A DNA stretch of 64,000 bases from the NCBI RefSeq assembly GCF_029582805.1, contig NZ_JAKKUT010000008.1:124001-188000 (forward strand). Reading direction: 5' to 3'. Position 1 is the stretch's first letter. Each line of letters begins with the position of its first letter. The position numbers were made by a program, and so were the translations under genes. This document shows positions 40,074-51,763 of this stretch, one piece after another. The notes below the pieces were generated by a model, which saw only the letters and a program-made list of their open reading frames with translations, searched no databases and was not told where the DNA came from. This DNA comes from Candidatus Synechococcus calcipolaris G9. Its GTDB lineage: Bacteria; Cyanobacteriota; Cyanobacteriia; Thermosynechococcales; Thermosynechococcaceae.

Positions 40074-40079
40074 TGTCAA

Positions 40080-40295
40080 CTAACTATTAAACCGATCCAT
40101 TAACTGTTGACTAAATTCTACAATTCGCTGCCAAAGGGTTGCGGGGCCAATCCCAAAGAGAAGCTGTAAAATCAGCAAAATAATTGCTATTTTAATCGCT
40201 GTTCCCACTGTGACCTTGGCAACCCGGATCAGCCAGGTAAAAGCCAGCCAAGATATAGCGATCGCCCCTAGGGTAATTAAAACCTCTACCGCCAT
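40080..40295 (-). CDS. Small membrane protein of unknown function
   Basis: 71 residues with two hydrophobic segments (VEVLITLGAIAISWLAFTWL; GTAIKIAIILLILQLLFGIG) and an amphipathic C-terminus (WQRIVEFSQQLMDRF). Its stop is seven bases from that of the convergent secreted-protein gene. No function is recognised. Confidence 0.6.
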   Translation of the reverse strand: MAVEVLITLGAIAISWLAFTWLIRVAKVTVGTAIKIAIILLILQLLFGIGPATLWQRIVEFSQQLMDRFNS

Positions 40296-40434
40296 AGCAG
40301 TAAGCGTATCATTGTATATCCATTCTTACCTATTGTATATTTATTTATCATCCTGTTGGTCATGATTTTATATCATCTGGCTGCTGGGCAGTTGCGTACA
40401 TAGAATAGTGTTAACTCCTTCTTGGACTACTTCA

Positions 40435-41676
40435 ATGCGTCGATTTCTCATTCTTGCCTTCATCACTTTCTTTACGCTTATCTTAATTCCTTCACCGTCC
40501 TCCCTGCTTCCGGTTCAAGCCACGGAGTCCAATGGCCCTACACTCTCCGCTGCTGAATTTGTAGAAATCAAAGAAAATGGTTGGCAGGCGGAATACGAGG
40601 CCTATTTTCAATCTCAGTTCCAAACCCGGGCCTATACTGCTGAAGACATCCAACGTACCTTACAGGAACGGGCCAATGTTACCGGTAGCCGGGCTGCCGT
40701 ACTCCATCTCTTTCAGATGGGGGACAGTCTCCAGCTTTTAATTACCTCCCTATCTGGGCCGCCGTTGGCTGTGCCCCAACCCAACGCCAGCCAAGCCATG
40801 ATGAGGGAGAAAATGGCTGAATTTCGCCGTTTGGCCTCGGATCCCCGCACCCAAAACTCTCCCCAATACCTCGAAAGTGCCCAATCCCTCTATGACTGGT
40901 TAATTGCCCCCCTAGAATCTAAGCTTGAGGCTGACCAGATCAATACATTGATTTTTTGTGTCGGCCCTGGCCTGCGATCGCTCCCTTGGGCCGCACTCCA
41001 TGATGGCAACCAGTTTCTAGTTGAGAAGTATAATATCAGTCTCATTCCTGGCTTTAGCCTCACGGATGTAAGCTGGAGTCCCATTCAGAATAGCCAAGTC
41101 CTGGCGATGGGGGCATCGGAGTTTTTAGATTTTTCGCCGCTCCCCAGTGTTCCCAAGGAACTCAACATTATTCATGATCTATGGGGAGGAGCCACCTTAC
41201 TCAATCAAGGCTTTACCAGTGATAATTTGCGGGCCCAGCGGCAGCAAAATCCCTACGGAATTGTGCACTTAGCAACCCATGCGGTTTTTCGTCCAGGGAC
41301 GGCCGATAATTCATTTATCCAGCTGTGGGACGAGGATGCGGTGGATCTCACCCAACTTCCCCAATTAGATCTGGCGGATCCGCCGGTGGATTTGCTGGTC
41401 TTGAGTGCCTGTCAAACCGCCATGGGAGAGCCAGAGGCAGAATTGGGATTTGCGGGTCTAGCGGTTCAAGCGGGCGTAAAAACCGCCGTTGGTAGTCTCT
41501 GGCAAGTGAGTGATGCCGGCACCCTGGAATTAATGAGTTACTTTTATGAGCAATTGAGATCGGCTCCCTTTAAGTCGGCGGCCCTACGCCAAGCTCAATT
41601 AGAGATGATTGCCAGCGATCGCTACAGTGCTCCCTATTTTTGGGCAGGTTTTACGATGATTGGTAATCCCTGGTAA
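40435..41676 (+). CDS. Secreted CHAT-domain (caspase-like) protein
   Basis: 413 residues from ATG 40435 (a GTG at 40408 is less likely because the ATG opens a signal peptide MRRFLILAFITFFTLILIP). The C-terminal 230 residues form a CHAT domain of clan CD cysteine proteases: catalytic histidine H282 in VHLATHAVF and cysteine C326 in LVLSACQTAMG, then GLAVQAGVKTAVGSLWQVSD. CHAT proteins usually follow TPR arrays in cyanobacteria, but here only a short N-terminal helical part is seen. Export makes it unlike the cytosolic gasdermin-activating types. Substrate unknown. Confidence 0.88.
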   Translation: MRRFLILAFITFFTLILIPSPSSLLPVQATESNGPTLSAAEFVEIKENGWQAEYEAYFQSQFQTRAYTAEDIQRTLQERANVTGSRAAVLHLFQMGDSLQLLITSLSGPPLAVPQPNASQAMMREKMAEFRRLASDPRTQNSPQYLESAQSLYDWLIAPLESKLEADQINTLIFCVGPGLRSLPWAALHDGNQFLVEKYNISLIPGFSLTDVSWSPIQNSQVLAMGASEFLDFSPLPSVPKELNIIHDLWGGATLLNQGFTSDNLRAQRQQNPYGIVHLATHAVFRPGTADNSFIQLWDEDAVDLTQLPQLDLADPPVDLLVLSACQTAMGEPEAELGFAGLAVQAGVKTAVGSLWQVSDAGTLELMSYFYEQLRSAPFKSAALRQAQLEMIASDRYSAPYFWAGFTMIGNPW

Positions 41677-41704
41677 TCGCTAACAAACTACCCCTTGTAT
41701 TTCT

Positions 41705-43075
41705 TTATGGGTGTTGGACACTCTGGGCCAGCCGGAGAACCTCATTGGTAACGGACATACTTTCTTCGTAGAGTAAGTCCCGGCCCCAGCGTTGCAACTG
41801 TTGACTGAGGAGCATTTCAGCACTTTGTTCCGCTAAGGGAGTAACTTGGTAGGTTCGGCACATTTGGGCACTCCCCCCCGCCTCCATACGCATACAGCCC
41901 CGGGTTTCTGAACAAATAATGGTACAGCAATCCGCGGTTGCATTGGTGGATGTGAGTTTCAGGTCAATCATATCCCCCATGACTTCCCCCGGCTCTCCGG
42001 TGGGAATCCCCGCCAATTCGGCTTGAATTTTACGCTGATCGGGGCCAATGAGTTCAATCTGGTAAATATCATAATCCCCAAATTCCTGGCGGAAACTAGA
42101 GGGTTGCCACTGGAGTCGACTGGCTAACCACCCCAAAAACATGAGGGCTTGAGATGGGTTGCCTTTTTCGTAGTCAATAACCACTTGATCTACTTCTTGG
42201 ATAGCGGCCCGCCGCTCCGGGGGATCAAAGGCTTCGGCGGAAAGTTCTTGCCAGGCTGCCAACCGTCGCCAATTCAAATCGGCAATATTCATTTTCTGAT
42301 CAATACAGGCCTTCAGACTAAGCAAATCGGTTAAGGGAGCTAAAAACTCACTAGAATCGACAATGACGCTACTAAAATGGGGCGAAAGATTGCGAAACAA
42401 CTCAGATTCACTATCAAAACTACCTTTCCACCAGAGGAATGCAGGTAGCTCATGAATGAGTAAGGACTCCACGAGTTCAGCAACCCGGCTAAAGGCATTG
42501 ACCGTTCCCTTGAGAGTAATGTACTCACAACAGATGAGGGAACTACGGGTTTGTTTATTAATGGGGCAATAGGCCGCCACCTGGGCCGTAATCCCGGTAT
42601 CTTCACCGAGGGTCGGACATAGGGCAATGACTCGACAGGGGTTTTGACTGGCCACCATATCCGCCACGCTACCGCCGCTAATGTCTGAAGCATAGCGTTC
42701 CGGCGATCGCCCCTGGCCACTGGCCAATTGTTGTTGATACTCATCCCGCAGGCGAGCCGTGAGCACCGGACTGGCCTCACCGGTTTGGGATAGACCGTAG
42801 GCTTTTTGGGCTACTTTAATGGCGGCTTGCATCCGTGGGCCAGTAATTCCATCAATGGGGCCACTATAGAACCCAAGGCTAGAGAGTAATTGCTGGGTTT
42901 CATCGGCTTCATAGACCACCAGGGTAAAGGTGGTAGCCCGCACCGCTGCCGGAGAGGTTTTATCCCCGTGGGTGCCATAGGCAGACCAAATTTTCCGTAG
43001 CTCGGATTCAATGTCACTGAGGGAAACATCAATGGGATCCTGAAGGGAGACAAGGGTCGTCGATTGACTTGCCAT
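41705..43075 (-). CDS. opcA: Glucose-6-phosphate dehydrogenase assembly protein OpcA
   Basis: 456-residue OpcA, the redox-responsive activator of cyanobacterial G6PDH. N-terminal VSLSDIESELRKIWSAYG and VRATTFTLVVYE are family features. Residues about 58-115 form a peptidoglycan-binding-1-like helical insert (LLSSLGFYSGPIDGITGPRM). The C-terminal part has ESLLIHELPAFLWWKGSFDS, LGWLASRLQWQP and CRMEAGG-like CMRMEAGGSAQMCRTY with several cysteines possibly involved in thioredoxin control. It lies 69 bases after zwf in the order fbp-zwf-opcA, matching the known cyanobacterial arrangement but without tal. Confidence 0.94.
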   Translation of the reverse strand: MASQSTTLVSLQDPIDVSLSDIESELRKIWSAYGTHGDKTSPAAVRATTFTLVVYEADETQQLLSSLGFYSGPIDGITGPRMQAAIKVAQKAYGLSQTGEASPVLTARLRDEYQQQLASGQGRSPERYASDISGGSVADMVASQNPCRVIALCPTLGEDTGITAQVAAYCPINKQTRSSLICCEYITLKGTVNAFSRVAELVESLLIHELPAFLWWKGSFDSESELFRNLSPHFSSVIVDSSEFLAPLTDLLSLKACIDQKMNIADLNWRRLAAWQELSAEAFDPPERRAAIQEVDQVVIDYEKGNPSQALMFLGWLASRLQWQPSSFRQEFGDYDIYQIELIGPDQRKIQAELAGIPTGEPGEVMGDMIDLKLTSTNATADCCTIICSETRGCMRMEAGGSAQMCRTYQVTPLAEQSAEMLLSQQLQRWGRDLLYEESMSVTNEVLRLAQSVQHP

Positions 43076-43144
43076 AAAACCTTACCTGTTGAAATTGTAC
43101 TAATCGATCTAATCCAGCTAATCCATGGTCGCTAATCGGCTAAT

Positions 43145-44674
43145 CTATAGTCGTCGCCACCGTCGGCCATCGGCATTCATTAATAGTTCTGCGGATTCGG
43201 GATCCCAGGTTCCAGCTTCATAGGTGGAGATTAAGCTCGGATCACTGGGAGCTTCCCAGACCGTCAGGGCTGGCATGACAACTCGCCAGGCGGCTTCCAC
43301 CTCATCGGCACGGGTAAAGAGGGTTTGATCCCCTAGCATACAGTCTAGTAATAAACGGGTGTAGGCATCAGCGGTTGCCATACCAAAGGAGGAACCATAG
43401 CTAAAATCCATATTCACCGTGCGCGATCGCAGGTCAGGGCCGGGCATTTTGGCATCAAAGCGCAGGGCAATCCCCTCATTGGGTTGGATCCGCATCGTTA
43501 ATACATTGGGATTGGCTTGCTGGGCCGCCGACTGGAAGATTAACAGGGGCACATCCCGAAACTGAATTGAAATTTCCGATACCTTTTTGGGTAACCGCTT
43601 GCCCGTGCGCAGATAAAAGGGAACCCCCTGCCACCGCCAATTATCAATGAGAAGTTTCATGGCTACATAGGTTGGTGTCGTGGACGTGGGACTGACCCCT
43701 GGTTCCTCGCGATAGCCAGGGACAGGCTTACCCTTCATCCAACCGGTACGGTATTGTCCCCGGGCCGCCGAGTACTCCAAATTACTGAGATCCGCTAGGC
43801 GAGTTGCCTGCAAAACCTTCACCTTTTCATTGCGAAGACTATCCGCATCCAGGGAATTGGGGGGATCCATGGCCGTCAGGGCTAATAATTGAAGGATATG
43901 ATTTTGTACCATGTCCCGCAGGGCCCCAGAACTTTCATAGTAGCCCGCCCGATCTTCTACACCCACGGTTTCTGCCACTGTAATTTGGACATGATCCACA
44001 TATTGACGGTTCCACAGCGGCTCAAAAATAGCATTGGCGAAGCGAAAGACCATCAAGTTTTGGACCGTTTCCTTACCTAAATAGTGATCAATCCGGTAAA
44101 CCTGCTCCTCTTTACAAACCGCTTGTACCACTTCGTTCAGGGATTGGGCGGTGGTGAGGTCACGGCCAAAGGGTTTTTCAATCACGAGGCGATGTTTATC
44201 CGGCCGGGCCAACATACCCGCAGAGCCAAGTTGCTGAATAGCTTCCACAAAAAAGTTAGGGGACACCGCCAGGTAAAAAACACGATTACCCCGGGTACGC
44301 CGCGTCTGATCCAGTTCGCTAAGGAGGGCATTAAGCTTTTGGTAAGCCGCCGGATCATCCATATTGCCCGAGCAATAAAATAATCCCTGGGCAAATTCAT
44401 CCCAGATGGCATCGGCCTGGGTGCCGCCGCCAAATTCTTCTACGCCCTTCCGCAGATGCTCTCGGAAAAAATCATGGCTCCAGTCCCGCCGGGCTACCCC
44501 GACCACTGTAATTTCTGGGGGTAAACGCTGCTCTAGTTTGAGTTGATAAATCGAGGGAATTAGCTTCCGCTGGGTGAGATCTCCGGAGGCCCCAAAAATA
44601 ACTAAAATCAGGGGTTCCGGTGTCCGTTCTTGCCTTAGGCCAACACGGAGAGGGTTTTCAATCAATGCCACCAT
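43145..44674 (-). CDS. zwf: Glucose-6-phosphate 1-dehydrogenase
   Basis: First enzyme of the oxidative pentose phosphate pathway, making NADPH mainly in the dark. 509 residues with the dinucleotide fold [18 protein letters not shown], the substrate and catalytic motif [14 protein letters not shown], and [18 protein letters not shown]. It starts five bases after the fbp stop and precedes opcA, whose product activates it. Confidence 0.97.
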   Translation of the reverse strand: MVALIENPLRVGLRQERTPEPLILVIFGASGDLTQRKLIPSIYQLKLEQRLPPEITVVGVARRDWSHDFFREHLRKGVEEFGGGTQADAIWDEFAQGLFYCSGNMDDPAAYQKLNALLSELDQTRRTRGNRVFYLAVSPNFFVEAIQQLGSAGMLARPDKHRLVIEKPFGRDLTTAQSLNEVVQAVCKEEQVYRIDHYLGKETVQNLMVFRFANAIFEPLWNRQYVDHVQITVAETVGVEDRAGYYESSGALRDMVQNHILQLLALTAMDPPNSLDADSLRNEKVKVLQATRLADLSNLEYSAARGQYRTGWMKGKPVPGYREEPGVSPTSTTPTYVAMKLLIDNWRWQGVPFYLRTGKRLPKKVSEISIQFRDVPLLIFQSAAQQANPNVLTMRIQPNEGIALRFDAKMPGPDLRSRTVNMDFSYGSSFGMATADAYTRLLLDCMLGDQTLFTRADEVEAAWRVVMPALTVWEAPSDPSLISTYEAGTWDPESAELLMNADGRRWRRL

Positions 44675-44679
44675 GGGTT

Positions 44680-45747
44680 CTACACCTGTACAAATGTGGA
44701 TTCAGCTTGGGGATTGTTCTGAATAAAGGATTCAACCAGTTCAACGTTCTGACGACTGCCAAGAACAAGAGGGGTGCGGGCATGGAGATGATCGGGAACC
44801 ACATCTAGGAGATTTTCGCTCCCCGTACTGGCTTTCCCGCCGGCCTGTTCCACCAAAAAGCCGAGGGGAGCCGTTTCATAGAGGAGCCGCAGTTTGCCCT
44901 GGGGATTTTTGGTCGTGCCCGGATAGAGGAAGACTCCCCCCTGAAAAAGAATGCGATGAATATCTCCCACTAGGGCCCCACTATAGCGGGCACTGTAGCC
45001 CGGTTGCCGGTGAACATAGCGCACATACTGGCGGATAGATTCATCCCAATCCCAAAAATTCCCTTCATTGACACTGTAGGTGGGGCCATGATCAGGGATG
45101 ATCATATTTTCACAGGCTAGGATAAACTCCCCTAGGCTAGGGTCTAGGGCAAAGGCATGGACACCCTGACCAATGGAATAGACCAGCATGGTACTGGGGC
45201 CATAGAGAATATAGCCGGCCGCAATTTGCTTACGACCACTTTGCAGAAGGTCTTGGGCGGTGCCATCAAGGTCTTCCCCCTCCTGTTGGCGAATGGAAAA
45301 AATGGAGCCGACATTTAGATTGTGATCCACATTCGAGGAACCATCAATGGGATCGTAAAGGAGGGTATAGCGGCCGATGGGACAGTTTTCGGGGATGTAG
45401 TAGGGCTTATCCATTTCCTCAGAGGCAAGGCGGCAGACTAAGCCACTTTGCTTAAAGGCGGCAATAAAAACCTCATTAGCAAAGAGATCCATTTTTTTGA
45501 CATCTTCTCCCTGGACGTTGACCTCGCCAGTGAGGCCAAGCACCCCTTCCATAAGACCGGCCCGACTGAGGCGACGGGCAATGAGCTTCCCGGCAAGGCC
45601 AATACGGGTCATCAGGGCACTGAGGTCTTGGGCATCGGGGCCAAAGCTTTTTAGTTGTTGGAGGACATGACGGGAGAGGGTGGTACAGTCGCGATCGAGA
45701 GCCTGTTCATGGAAAAAGTTTCCAGAGTTTACGGATTTATCAGCCAT
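44680..45747 (-). CDS. fbp: Fructose-1,6-bisphosphatase class 1
   Basis: Hydrolyses fructose-1,6-bisphosphate in gluconeogenesis and the Calvin cycle. ATG 45747 is chosen because AAGGAGGGG lies just upstream; the frame opens to 45768. 355 residues with [20 protein letters not shown] (metal site), [16 protein letters not shown] and [20 protein letters not shown]. First gene of the fbp-zwf-opcA run, five bases before zwf. Confidence 0.97.
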   Translation of the reverse strand: MADKSVNSGNFFHEQALDRDCTTLSRHVLQQLKSFGPDAQDLSALMTRIGLAGKLIARRLSRAGLMEGVLGLTGEVNVQGEDVKKMDLFANEVFIAAFKQSGLVCRLASEEMDKPYYIPENCPIGRYTLLYDPIDGSSNVDHNLNVGSIFSIRQQEGEDLDGTAQDLLQSGRKQIAAGYILYGPSTMLVYSIGQGVHAFALDPSLGEFILACENMIIPDHGPTYSVNEGNFWDWDESIRQYVRYVHRQPGYSARYSGALVGDIHRILFQGGVFLYPGTTKNPQGKLRLLYETAPLGFLVEQAGGKASTGSENLLDVVPDHLHARTPLVLGSRQNVELVESFIQNNPQAESTFVQV

Positions 45748-45830
45748 AGCCCCTCCTTGAGGATGCATCTATCCCCAATCTTAAAAATTATTTCGCAAAA
45801 GTATGTCAGTCTTTACAACAACTAAAGAAT

Positions 45831-47009
45831 CTACGTTCCATTGGTTGGCTGATCGCTGGTTTCTCCATCCTCAGGGGAGTCTGGAGTGGATTCAGCATTG
45901 GATTCTGGGGTAGGGTCAGGAGTTTCTGATTTGTCTGGCTCGGCTTCTGCCGCTGGTGGTTCGGGTTCATGAGATACGGGTTTTTCCTCGAGTTCAAATA
46001 ATGGATCCGACGTAATCACATCCACTTCGGAGGCCTGAAACACCACTCTAAAACGCTGGTTCATTTCCCGGGCAATGAATTCCTCAATTAAAAAGACCTG
46101 CTTGGGAGTTACTGGCTCTAGGGCCCGCACATTTAAGATAATGGTTGGTGGATCACTCAACCAATCCGTATTCAGATTTAGCAGTTCCAAGCGTTGAAAT
46201 GTCACGGTGCGGGAGACTAAGGCGCGGCGAATTTCATTTTGGAGTCTCACTTGATTAACGAGGCGAGTAAAACTTAAGCCGAGGGGAACCAATAATACTC
46301 CCGTGAGGATTAATGCCCCGGCTAAGGGTCGATGACCCTGGCGAAAGGGAATGTAACCAGAAATTAAAAAGACAATCATGCAGGACAGGGTAATACCCAG
46401 GAGATTAGTCAAGTACAGGAGGCTGGCCCCTAGGCTCAACCCCATATTCATTTGCGCCAACCCCAAACCAATGACACAAACTGGCGGCATCAGGGCCACG
46501 GAGATCGCCGTTCCTGCTAAGGTGCTGGAAATTTTTGGTTCCGCCTTGGCATAACCACTAATGGCCCCAGCAGCCACGGCAATGCCTAGATCCAATAGAT
46601 TGGGTTGGGAACGGCTCATGACTTCACTACCGTATTCCACCAAACCCGTCACTAAACCAATCGTCCAAGCCATCATAATGGCTAACAGGGTTCCCACCGT
46701 TACGGCAATAGTGGAAATCTGGAACATCTCCAAATCCCCAATTAATGCCGCCAGGGCAATGCCACGAATGGGCAGCATCAGCGGTGCAATAATCATCGCC
46801 CCAATAATTACTGCGGCACTATTGGAAAGTAAACCAAAGGTGGCAATGGCGCAGGAACCAATAACCAGAACCAAGTAGGAACCGCTAAGGGTCGATTCAG
46901 ATAAGACATCCTCAATGAGGCAATTCAGGCTTTCTTCTGTGGCTCTGACCTGGCGAAATTCAGTGATTCGATGAGCTAACCTGATCCAGAACCGTTTGAT
47001 ACCCATCAC
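45831..47009 (-). CDS. DUF389 (TIGR00341) membrane protein
   Basis: 392-residue polytopic protein of the DUF389 family. After a cytosolic N-terminus come about six or seven helices, including SNSAAVIIGAMIIAPLMLPI, the family signature. A soluble domain follows (about 265-340), and a 60-residue acidic Pro/Glu tail (EPEPPAAEAEPDKSE). Function unknown. Its start is 52 bases from that of the divergent gene at 47062, so they share a promoter region. Confidence 0.87.
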   Translation of the reverse strand: MMGIKRFWIRLAHRITEFRQVRATEESLNCLIEDVLSESTLSGSYLVLVIGSCAIATFGLLSNSAAVIIGAMIIAPLMLPIRGIALAALIGDLEMFQISTIAVTVGTLLAIMMAWTIGLVTGLVEYGSEVMSRSQPNLLDLGIAVAAGAISGYAKAEPKISSTLAGTAISVALMPPVCVIGLGLAQMNMGLSLGASLLYLTNLLGITLSCMIVFLISGYIPFRQGHRPLAGALILTGVLLVPLGLSFTRLVNQVRLQNEIRRALVSRTVTFQRLELLNLNTDWLSDPPTIILNVRALEPVTPKQVFLIEEFIAREMNQRFRVVFQASEVDVITSDPLFELEEKPVSHEPEPPAAEAEPDKSETPDPTPESNAESTPDSPEDGETSDQPTNGT

Positions 47010-47061
47010 TCGTGCCCACCTTCCATTAGGATCTAACTCAGTAGTTTAATGGCTCTGGGTA

Positions 47062-48009
47062 ATGTCTGATCCTCCTCCTTCTCCCCCTTTTTGGTCAGGT
47101 CTGTGGCAAAAGGTACGCCCGTCCCTACTTCGGGAAACCATGGTTGCCCTCGAAAGCCTGATTTCCTTGGGTCAATTTGGACTCGATCGCCTCAAGACCC
47201 AGGCAATGACCCATAACATCCCTGAGGATGCCCTTCAGCGGGAAGCTTCTTTTTTAGTTCGTTTGGGGCCACCCCTACAATCTGCGGCCCAATCTTTTTG
47301 GAATCTCATGGGTTGGCTCCGCTCCCGTTTTCCCGAGCCATGGAAAGAACGGGTCAGTCAATCGACCTTGACCACCCTAGTTACCGTTCTAGTGCTGGTG
47401 GGGGTAGTGGTCAATCCCCTAGGCACATTTGCAGGGAAAGGATCATCTCAGGCTCAGACACCACCCTCCTTGACCTCCCGGCCCCCTCTACCCTCTCAGC
47501 CAATTGTGTCCCCAACTCCCATTGCTGTGCAACCCCCCATCCCTGAAGTGCAACCGAGTCCGGTTATTCCCGATCTGACCTCCCTAGGGGATGAACCGAT
47601 ACCGATCGCCGAGGCTGACCTTCCTACCATTGCTCCTCCGGAAAATTCCCTAGGGGAAGGGGTGGAAACGGTGGACGATCGCCCTGCCCCGCCCCCTGAA
47701 CTGAGTCCTGAGGAAGCAGAAATTGCCGACATCCGCAGTCAAATCCTCGCCCTGAGCGATCGCTACCGCGAGGGAATCACCCAAACCCTGACCGTGAATC
47801 TGGCTAACCATACCCTTGAAGTGATGCTGAGTTCCGACTGGTACCATCTCAATACCAACAAACAGGATGACCTGGCCCAAGACCTCTGGCAACGCTCCCA
47901 GGATTTAGGCTTCCACCACTTTGCGATCGTTGATACCCAGGGAGATATTCTGGTACGGAATCCCGTCATTGGTGATAACGCCATTGTTCTCCATCGCAAG
48001 CTACTCTAA
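47062..48009 (+). CDS. Single-pass membrane protein, conserved C-terminal domain
   Basis: 315 residues. A helical N-terminal part (1-100), one membrane helix (about 106-126, [20 protein letters not shown]), a Pro-rich linker (about 127-215) and a C-terminal domain of about 95 residues ([20 protein letters not shown] ... [40 protein letters not shown]). I do not recognise the family. The layout suggests the C-terminal domain is displayed outside the cytoplasm. recA starts 41 bases downstream. Confidence 0.7.
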   Translation: MSDPPPSPPFWSGLWQKVRPSLLRETMVALESLISLGQFGLDRLKTQAMTHNIPEDALQREASFLVRLGPPLQSAAQSFWNLMGWLRSRFPEPWKERVSQSTLTTLVTVLVLVGVVVNPLGTFAGKGSSQAQTPPSLTSRPPLPSQPIVSPTPIAVQPPIPEVQPSPVIPDLTSLGDEPIPIAEADLPTIAPPENSLGEGVETVDDRPAPPPELSPEEAEIADIRSQILALSDRYREGITQTLTVNLANHTLEVMLSSDWYHLNTNKQDDLAQDLWQRSQDLGFHHFAIVDTQGDILVRNPVIGDNAIVLHRKLL

Positions 48010-48050
48010 AAAAGACCGGATGCCCCCCATTCCAGAGAGACTTTTTACCT

Positions 48051-49112
48051 ATGACGGAAACGACTCTTTCCCCCGACAAGCGTAAAGCTCTAGATTTGGC
48101 CGTTAGCCAGATTGAGCGAAACTACGGCAAGGGCAGCATCATGCGCCTAGGGGACGCCACTCGCATGAAAGTGGAAACGACGTCTACCGGATCCTTAACT
48201 CTGGATCTGGCCCTTGGCGGCGGCTTACCCAAAGGTCGGGTGGTCGAAATTTATGGCCCAGAAAGTTCCGGGAAAACAACCCTGGCCCTCCATGCCCTAG
48301 CGGAAATTCAAAAAGCGGGAGGCGTTGCTGCTTTCGTAGATGCGGAACATGCCCTCGACCCCACCTATGCAGCGGCCCTGGGTGTAGATATTGAAAACCT
48401 GCTAGTGGCCCAACCCGATACCGGCGAAGTGGGCCTAGAAATTGTCGATCAGTTAGTGCGATCCACCGCCGTTGATATTGTGGTGGTGGACTCCGTGGCT
48501 GCCCTTGTCCCCAGGGCCGAAATTGAAGGTGATATGGGGGATAGCCACATGGGTCTCCAGGCCCGACTCATGAGCCAAGCCCTGCGGAAAATCACCGGGA
48601 ATATTGGTAAAACGGGCTGCACCGTGGTTTTCTTGAACCAGTTACGGCAAAAAATTGGTGTCAGTTATGGCAATCCGGAAACAACGACGGGGGGTACTGC
48701 CCTCAAGTTCTATGCCTCCGTTCGTCTAGATATTCGCCGAGTCCAAACACTTAAAAAAGGTACGGAAGAGTTCGGGATCCGTGCCAAGGTGAAAGTGGCC
48801 AAGAATAAAGTTGCCCCCCCCTTCCGCATTGCTGAGTTTGACATTATTTTTGGTCGTGGTATTTCCCGCCTCGGCTGTATCCTTGATATGGCCGAAGAAA
48901 CCAAAATTATTAGCCGCCGCGGTGCCTGGTATAGCTACAACAATGAAAACATTGGCCAAGGCCGCGATAACACCATCAAATTCCTGGAAGAATCCCCAGA
49001 CCTAGCGGCCACTATTGAACAGCAAGTCCGCCAAAAACTGGAGCAGGGAGCTAGCGTATCGGCTAACTCCGTCGCCCATCCCCAGGATGAACCTCCTGAG
49101 GATGAGTCATAA
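48051..49112 (+). CDS. recA: Recombinase RecA
   Basis: Central recombinase for homologous repair and the SOS response. 353 residues; Walker [10 protein letters not shown] at 69-77, Walker [19 protein letters not shown]1/L2 regions ([37 protein letters not shown]). A Glu/Asp-rich C-terminus (DEPPEDES) is typical. No SOS box of the cyanobacterial LexA type (GTAC-spaced) is seen in the 41-base leader. Confidence 0.98.
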   Translation: MTETTLSPDKRKALDLAVSQIERNYGKGSIMRLGDATRMKVETTSTGSLTLDLALGGGLPKGRVVEIYGPESSGKTTLALHALAEIQKAGGVAAFVDAEHALDPTYAAALGVDIENLLVAQPDTGEVGLEIVDQLVRSTAVDIVVVDSVAALVPRAEIEGDMGDSHMGLQARLMSQALRKITGNIGKTGCTVVFLNQLRQKIGVSYGNPETTTGGTALKFYASVRLDIRRVQTLKKGTEEFGIRAKVKVAKNKVAPPFRIAEFDIIFGRGISRLGCILDMAEETKIISRRGAWYSYNNENIGQGRDNTIKFLEESPDLAATIEQQVRQKLEQGASVSANSVAHPQDEPPEDES

Positions 49113-49140
49113 GTTCATAAGTGATAGACAAAGCTGAGAT

Positions 49141-51576
49141 CTAGTAAGGCCAGATCCAGTTAGAAAACTCCGGCTTATCCGTACCATGGTCGTAGGCGTA
49201 GCTGCGGGCCTCAATCTGCATATCGCGGAACTTATCAATGGCGTGCCCCCCCGCAACTTGTAGTTGGGGAACCCGGTGGATAGCATCGATCGCCAGGCTG
49301 AAGCGATCAATTTCGTTATTGATGGCCAATTCCAGGGGGGTATTAATATTTCCCTTTTCCTTGTAGCCGCGCACATGCATATTCCCATGATTCCGACGGC
49401 GGTAGGCCAAGCGATGGATCAACCAAGGATAACCATGGAAATTAAAAATAATCGGCTTATCTAGGGTGAATAGACTATCAAAGTCGCGATCGCTCAGTCC
49501 ATGGGGATGTTCCGTATCCGGCTGCAACTTAAAGAGATCCACCACATTAATGAAGCGAATTTTTAGGTCTGGAAATTCAGCCCGTAGCAGGGCCGTTGCT
49601 GCCAAGGCCTCCTGGGTGGGAATATCTCCGGCGCTGGCCATCACCAAATCCGGATCACTACCCTGGTCATTACTGGCCCAATCCCAAATACTCAGGCCCT
49701 TAGTGCAGTGCTTGATGGCCGCATCCATATCCATATATTGGAGGTGCAACTGCTTATCGGAAACAATCACGTTCACATAGTTTTTACTTCGCAGGCAATG
49801 ATTCGCCACCGACAGGAGAGAGTTCACATCGGGCGGTAAATAGATCCGCGTCACAGAGGCACTTTTATTGCAGACCACATCCAAAAAGCCTGGATCCTGG
49901 TGGGTAAAGCCATTGTGATCCTGCCGCCACACCGTCGAGGTGATCAGTAAATTCAATGAGGCAACATCCGCCCGCCAGGAGAGATGACGACAAATATCTA
50001 GCCATTTGGCATGTTGATTAAACATCGAGTCAATCACATGGACAAAAGACTCATAGGTAGAAAAGAAGCCATGGCGGCCCGTTAGCAGATACCCCTCTAG
50101 CATTCCCTCTAGGGTATGCTCACTGAGCATTTCAATCACCCGACCATCGGTGGACAGTTCACCTCCATCGTCATCTTCGGGAAAATACTCCTCAATCCAG
50201 AATTTCTTGCTGACGGCATAAATATCATTCAGCTTATTGGAAGTATTTTCATCGGGGCCAAACACCCGAAAATTCGTCATGTTTTTGGCCATCACATCCC
50301 GGAGAAAGACCCCCAAGGGACGGGTATTTTCCGCTTCAAATTGCCCTGGCTGGGCTACTGCAATGCCATAGTCCCGGAAATCTGGCATGATTAAATCTTT
50401 GCGGAGGACGCCACCATTGGTGTGGGGATTAGACCCCATGCGTAGATGCCCCTCTGGGGAAAGAGCTTGCAACTCAGGAATGAGGGTACCCTGCTCATCA
50501 AATAATTCTTCGTGGCGGTAGCTGCGCAGCCAATCTTCGAGGATGTCTAGGTGGGCTTGGTTTTTCGACACATCTGCCATGGGAACCTGGTGGGCCCGCC
50601 AGAAGCCTTCCACCTTACGGCCATCAATTTCAGCAGGGGCCGTCCAGCCCTTGGGCGTCCGCAAAACAATCATCGGCCAGCGCGGGAATTTAGCAACCCC
50701 AGTGGTTCGGGCTTCTTTTTGGATGTCATGGATTTTGGTAACGCAGTATTCCACCGTGGCGGCCATTGCCTGGTGCATGGTGTCTGGATCCGAGCCTTCC
50801 ACAAAGCAGGGTTCATAGCCCAGACCCTTAAACAGATTTTCAATATTTTCCCGACTGGTGCGGGCCAAGATCGTTGGGTTATTAATCTTGTAGCCATTCA
50901 GGTGCAAAATCGGCAGGACGGCCCCATCCCGAATCGGGTTGAGAAACTTATTGATATGCCAGGAGGTGGCCAAGGGGCCCGTTTCTGCCTCCCCATCCCC
51001 GACCACTGCCGCTACAATGAGATCGGGATTATCAAAGGCGGCTCCACAGGCATGGGAAAGAACATAGCCTAATTCACCCCCCTCATGGACAGAACCAGGG
51101 GTTTCTGGGGTACAGTGACTACCAATGCCACCGGGGAAGGAAAACTGCTTAAAAAAGCGGAGCAATCCCTCGGCATTTTCGCTCTTGTCGGGATAAATCT
51201 CGGAGTAGGAACCCTCCAAGTACACGGGAGCGAGGACTCCTGGGGCACCATGGCCAGGGCCCGCCAAGAAGATAATGCTCTGGCTATATTTTTTGATCAT
51301 CCGATTGAGATGAATATAGGCAAAGGACAAACCGGGGCTGGCTCCCCAATGGCCTAACAATCTTTTTTTAATGTGTTCGAGTTTTAGGGGAGTTCTCAAT
51401 AAGGGATTATCCCGCAGATAAATCATGCCCAAGGCTAAATAATTGCAAGCCCGCCAATAAGCATGAATGTTTTGGAGTTCATCCTTGGAGAGGGGATTGG
51501 CTTCAATGGTCGATCGCGCTGGCCCAAAGGCACTGAGGGATCCCTTGGTTGCACTAGGTACAGACGTTGTCATCAT
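49141..51576 (-). CDS. xfp: Phosphoketolase (Xfp)
   Basis: Thiamine-diphosphate enzyme splitting xylulose-5-phosphate or fructose-6-phosphate to acetyl phosphate. ATG 51576 (811 residues) is chosen because AGGA lies six bases upstream; the frame opens to 51621. Motifs: [35 protein letters not shown], the cofactor-binding [17 protein letters not shown] and [15 protein letters not shown]. It offers a carbon-conserving route to acetyl units alongside fbp and zwf. Convergent with recA. Confidence 0.96.
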   Translation of the reverse strand: MMTTSVPSATKGSLSAFGPARSTIEANPLSKDELQNIHAYWRACNYLALGMIYLRDNPLLRTPLKLEHIKKRLLGHWGASPGLSFAYIHLNRMIKKYSQSIIFLAGPGHGAPGVLAPVYLEGSYSEIYPDKSENAEGLLRFFKQFSFPGGIGSHCTPETPGSVHEGGELGYVLSHACGAAFDNPDLIVAAVVGDGEAETGPLATSWHINKFLNPIRDGAVLPILHLNGYKINNPTILARTSRENIENLFKGLGYEPCFVEGSDPDTMHQAMAATVEYCVTKIHDIQKEARTTGVAKFPRWPMIVLRTPKGWTAPAEIDGRKVEGFWRAHQVPMADVSKNQAHLDILEDWLRSYRHEELFDEQGTLIPELQALSPEGHLRMGSNPHTNGGVLRKDLIMPDFRDYGIAVAQPGQFEAENTRPLGVFLRDVMAKNMTNFRVFGPDENTSNKLNDIYAVSKKFWIEEYFPEDDDGGELSTDGRVIEMLSEHTLEGMLEGYLLTGRHGFFSTYESFVHVIDSMFNQHAKWLDICRHLSWRADVASLNLLITSTVWRQDHNGFTHQDPGFLDVVCNKSASVTRIYLPPDVNSLLSVANHCLRSKNYVNVIVSDKQLHLQYMDMDAAIKHCTKGLSIWDWASNDQGSDPDLVMASAGDIPTQEALAATALLRAEFPDLKIRFINVVDLFKLQPDTEHPHGLSDRDFDSLFTLDKPIIFNFHGYPWLIHRLAYRRRNHGNMHVRGYKEKGNINTPLELAINNEIDRFSLAIDAIHRVPQLQVAGGHAIDKFRDMQIEARSYAYDHGTDKPEFSNWIWPY

Positions 51577-51763
51577 AGATATTCCTGAGTTTGGTTGATT
51601 CGCTATGGATTTATTTGCCATGAATGATGGGCATTACTCAGGAGTGTAGCGGGGAATTAGGGAGGGCAGAGAAAATTTTGGATTGTTTTAAGGGATTGGT
51701 CTGGAAGCGGGATCTGTATTACGGTAAGGTTGATCTCCAGAGAGCCTCTTACCATAGCGTTTC

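Noticed and set aside
34157-41676. A defence island made of Uma2, CHAT and other genes
   Set aside because: The candidates are spread among housekeeping genes on both strands and no operon, effector-sensor pair or known defence core is present.
48010-48050. LexA-type SOS box in front of recA
   Set aside because: The short leader has no GTAC-spaced palindrome; regulation may lie before the upstream gene or be absent.
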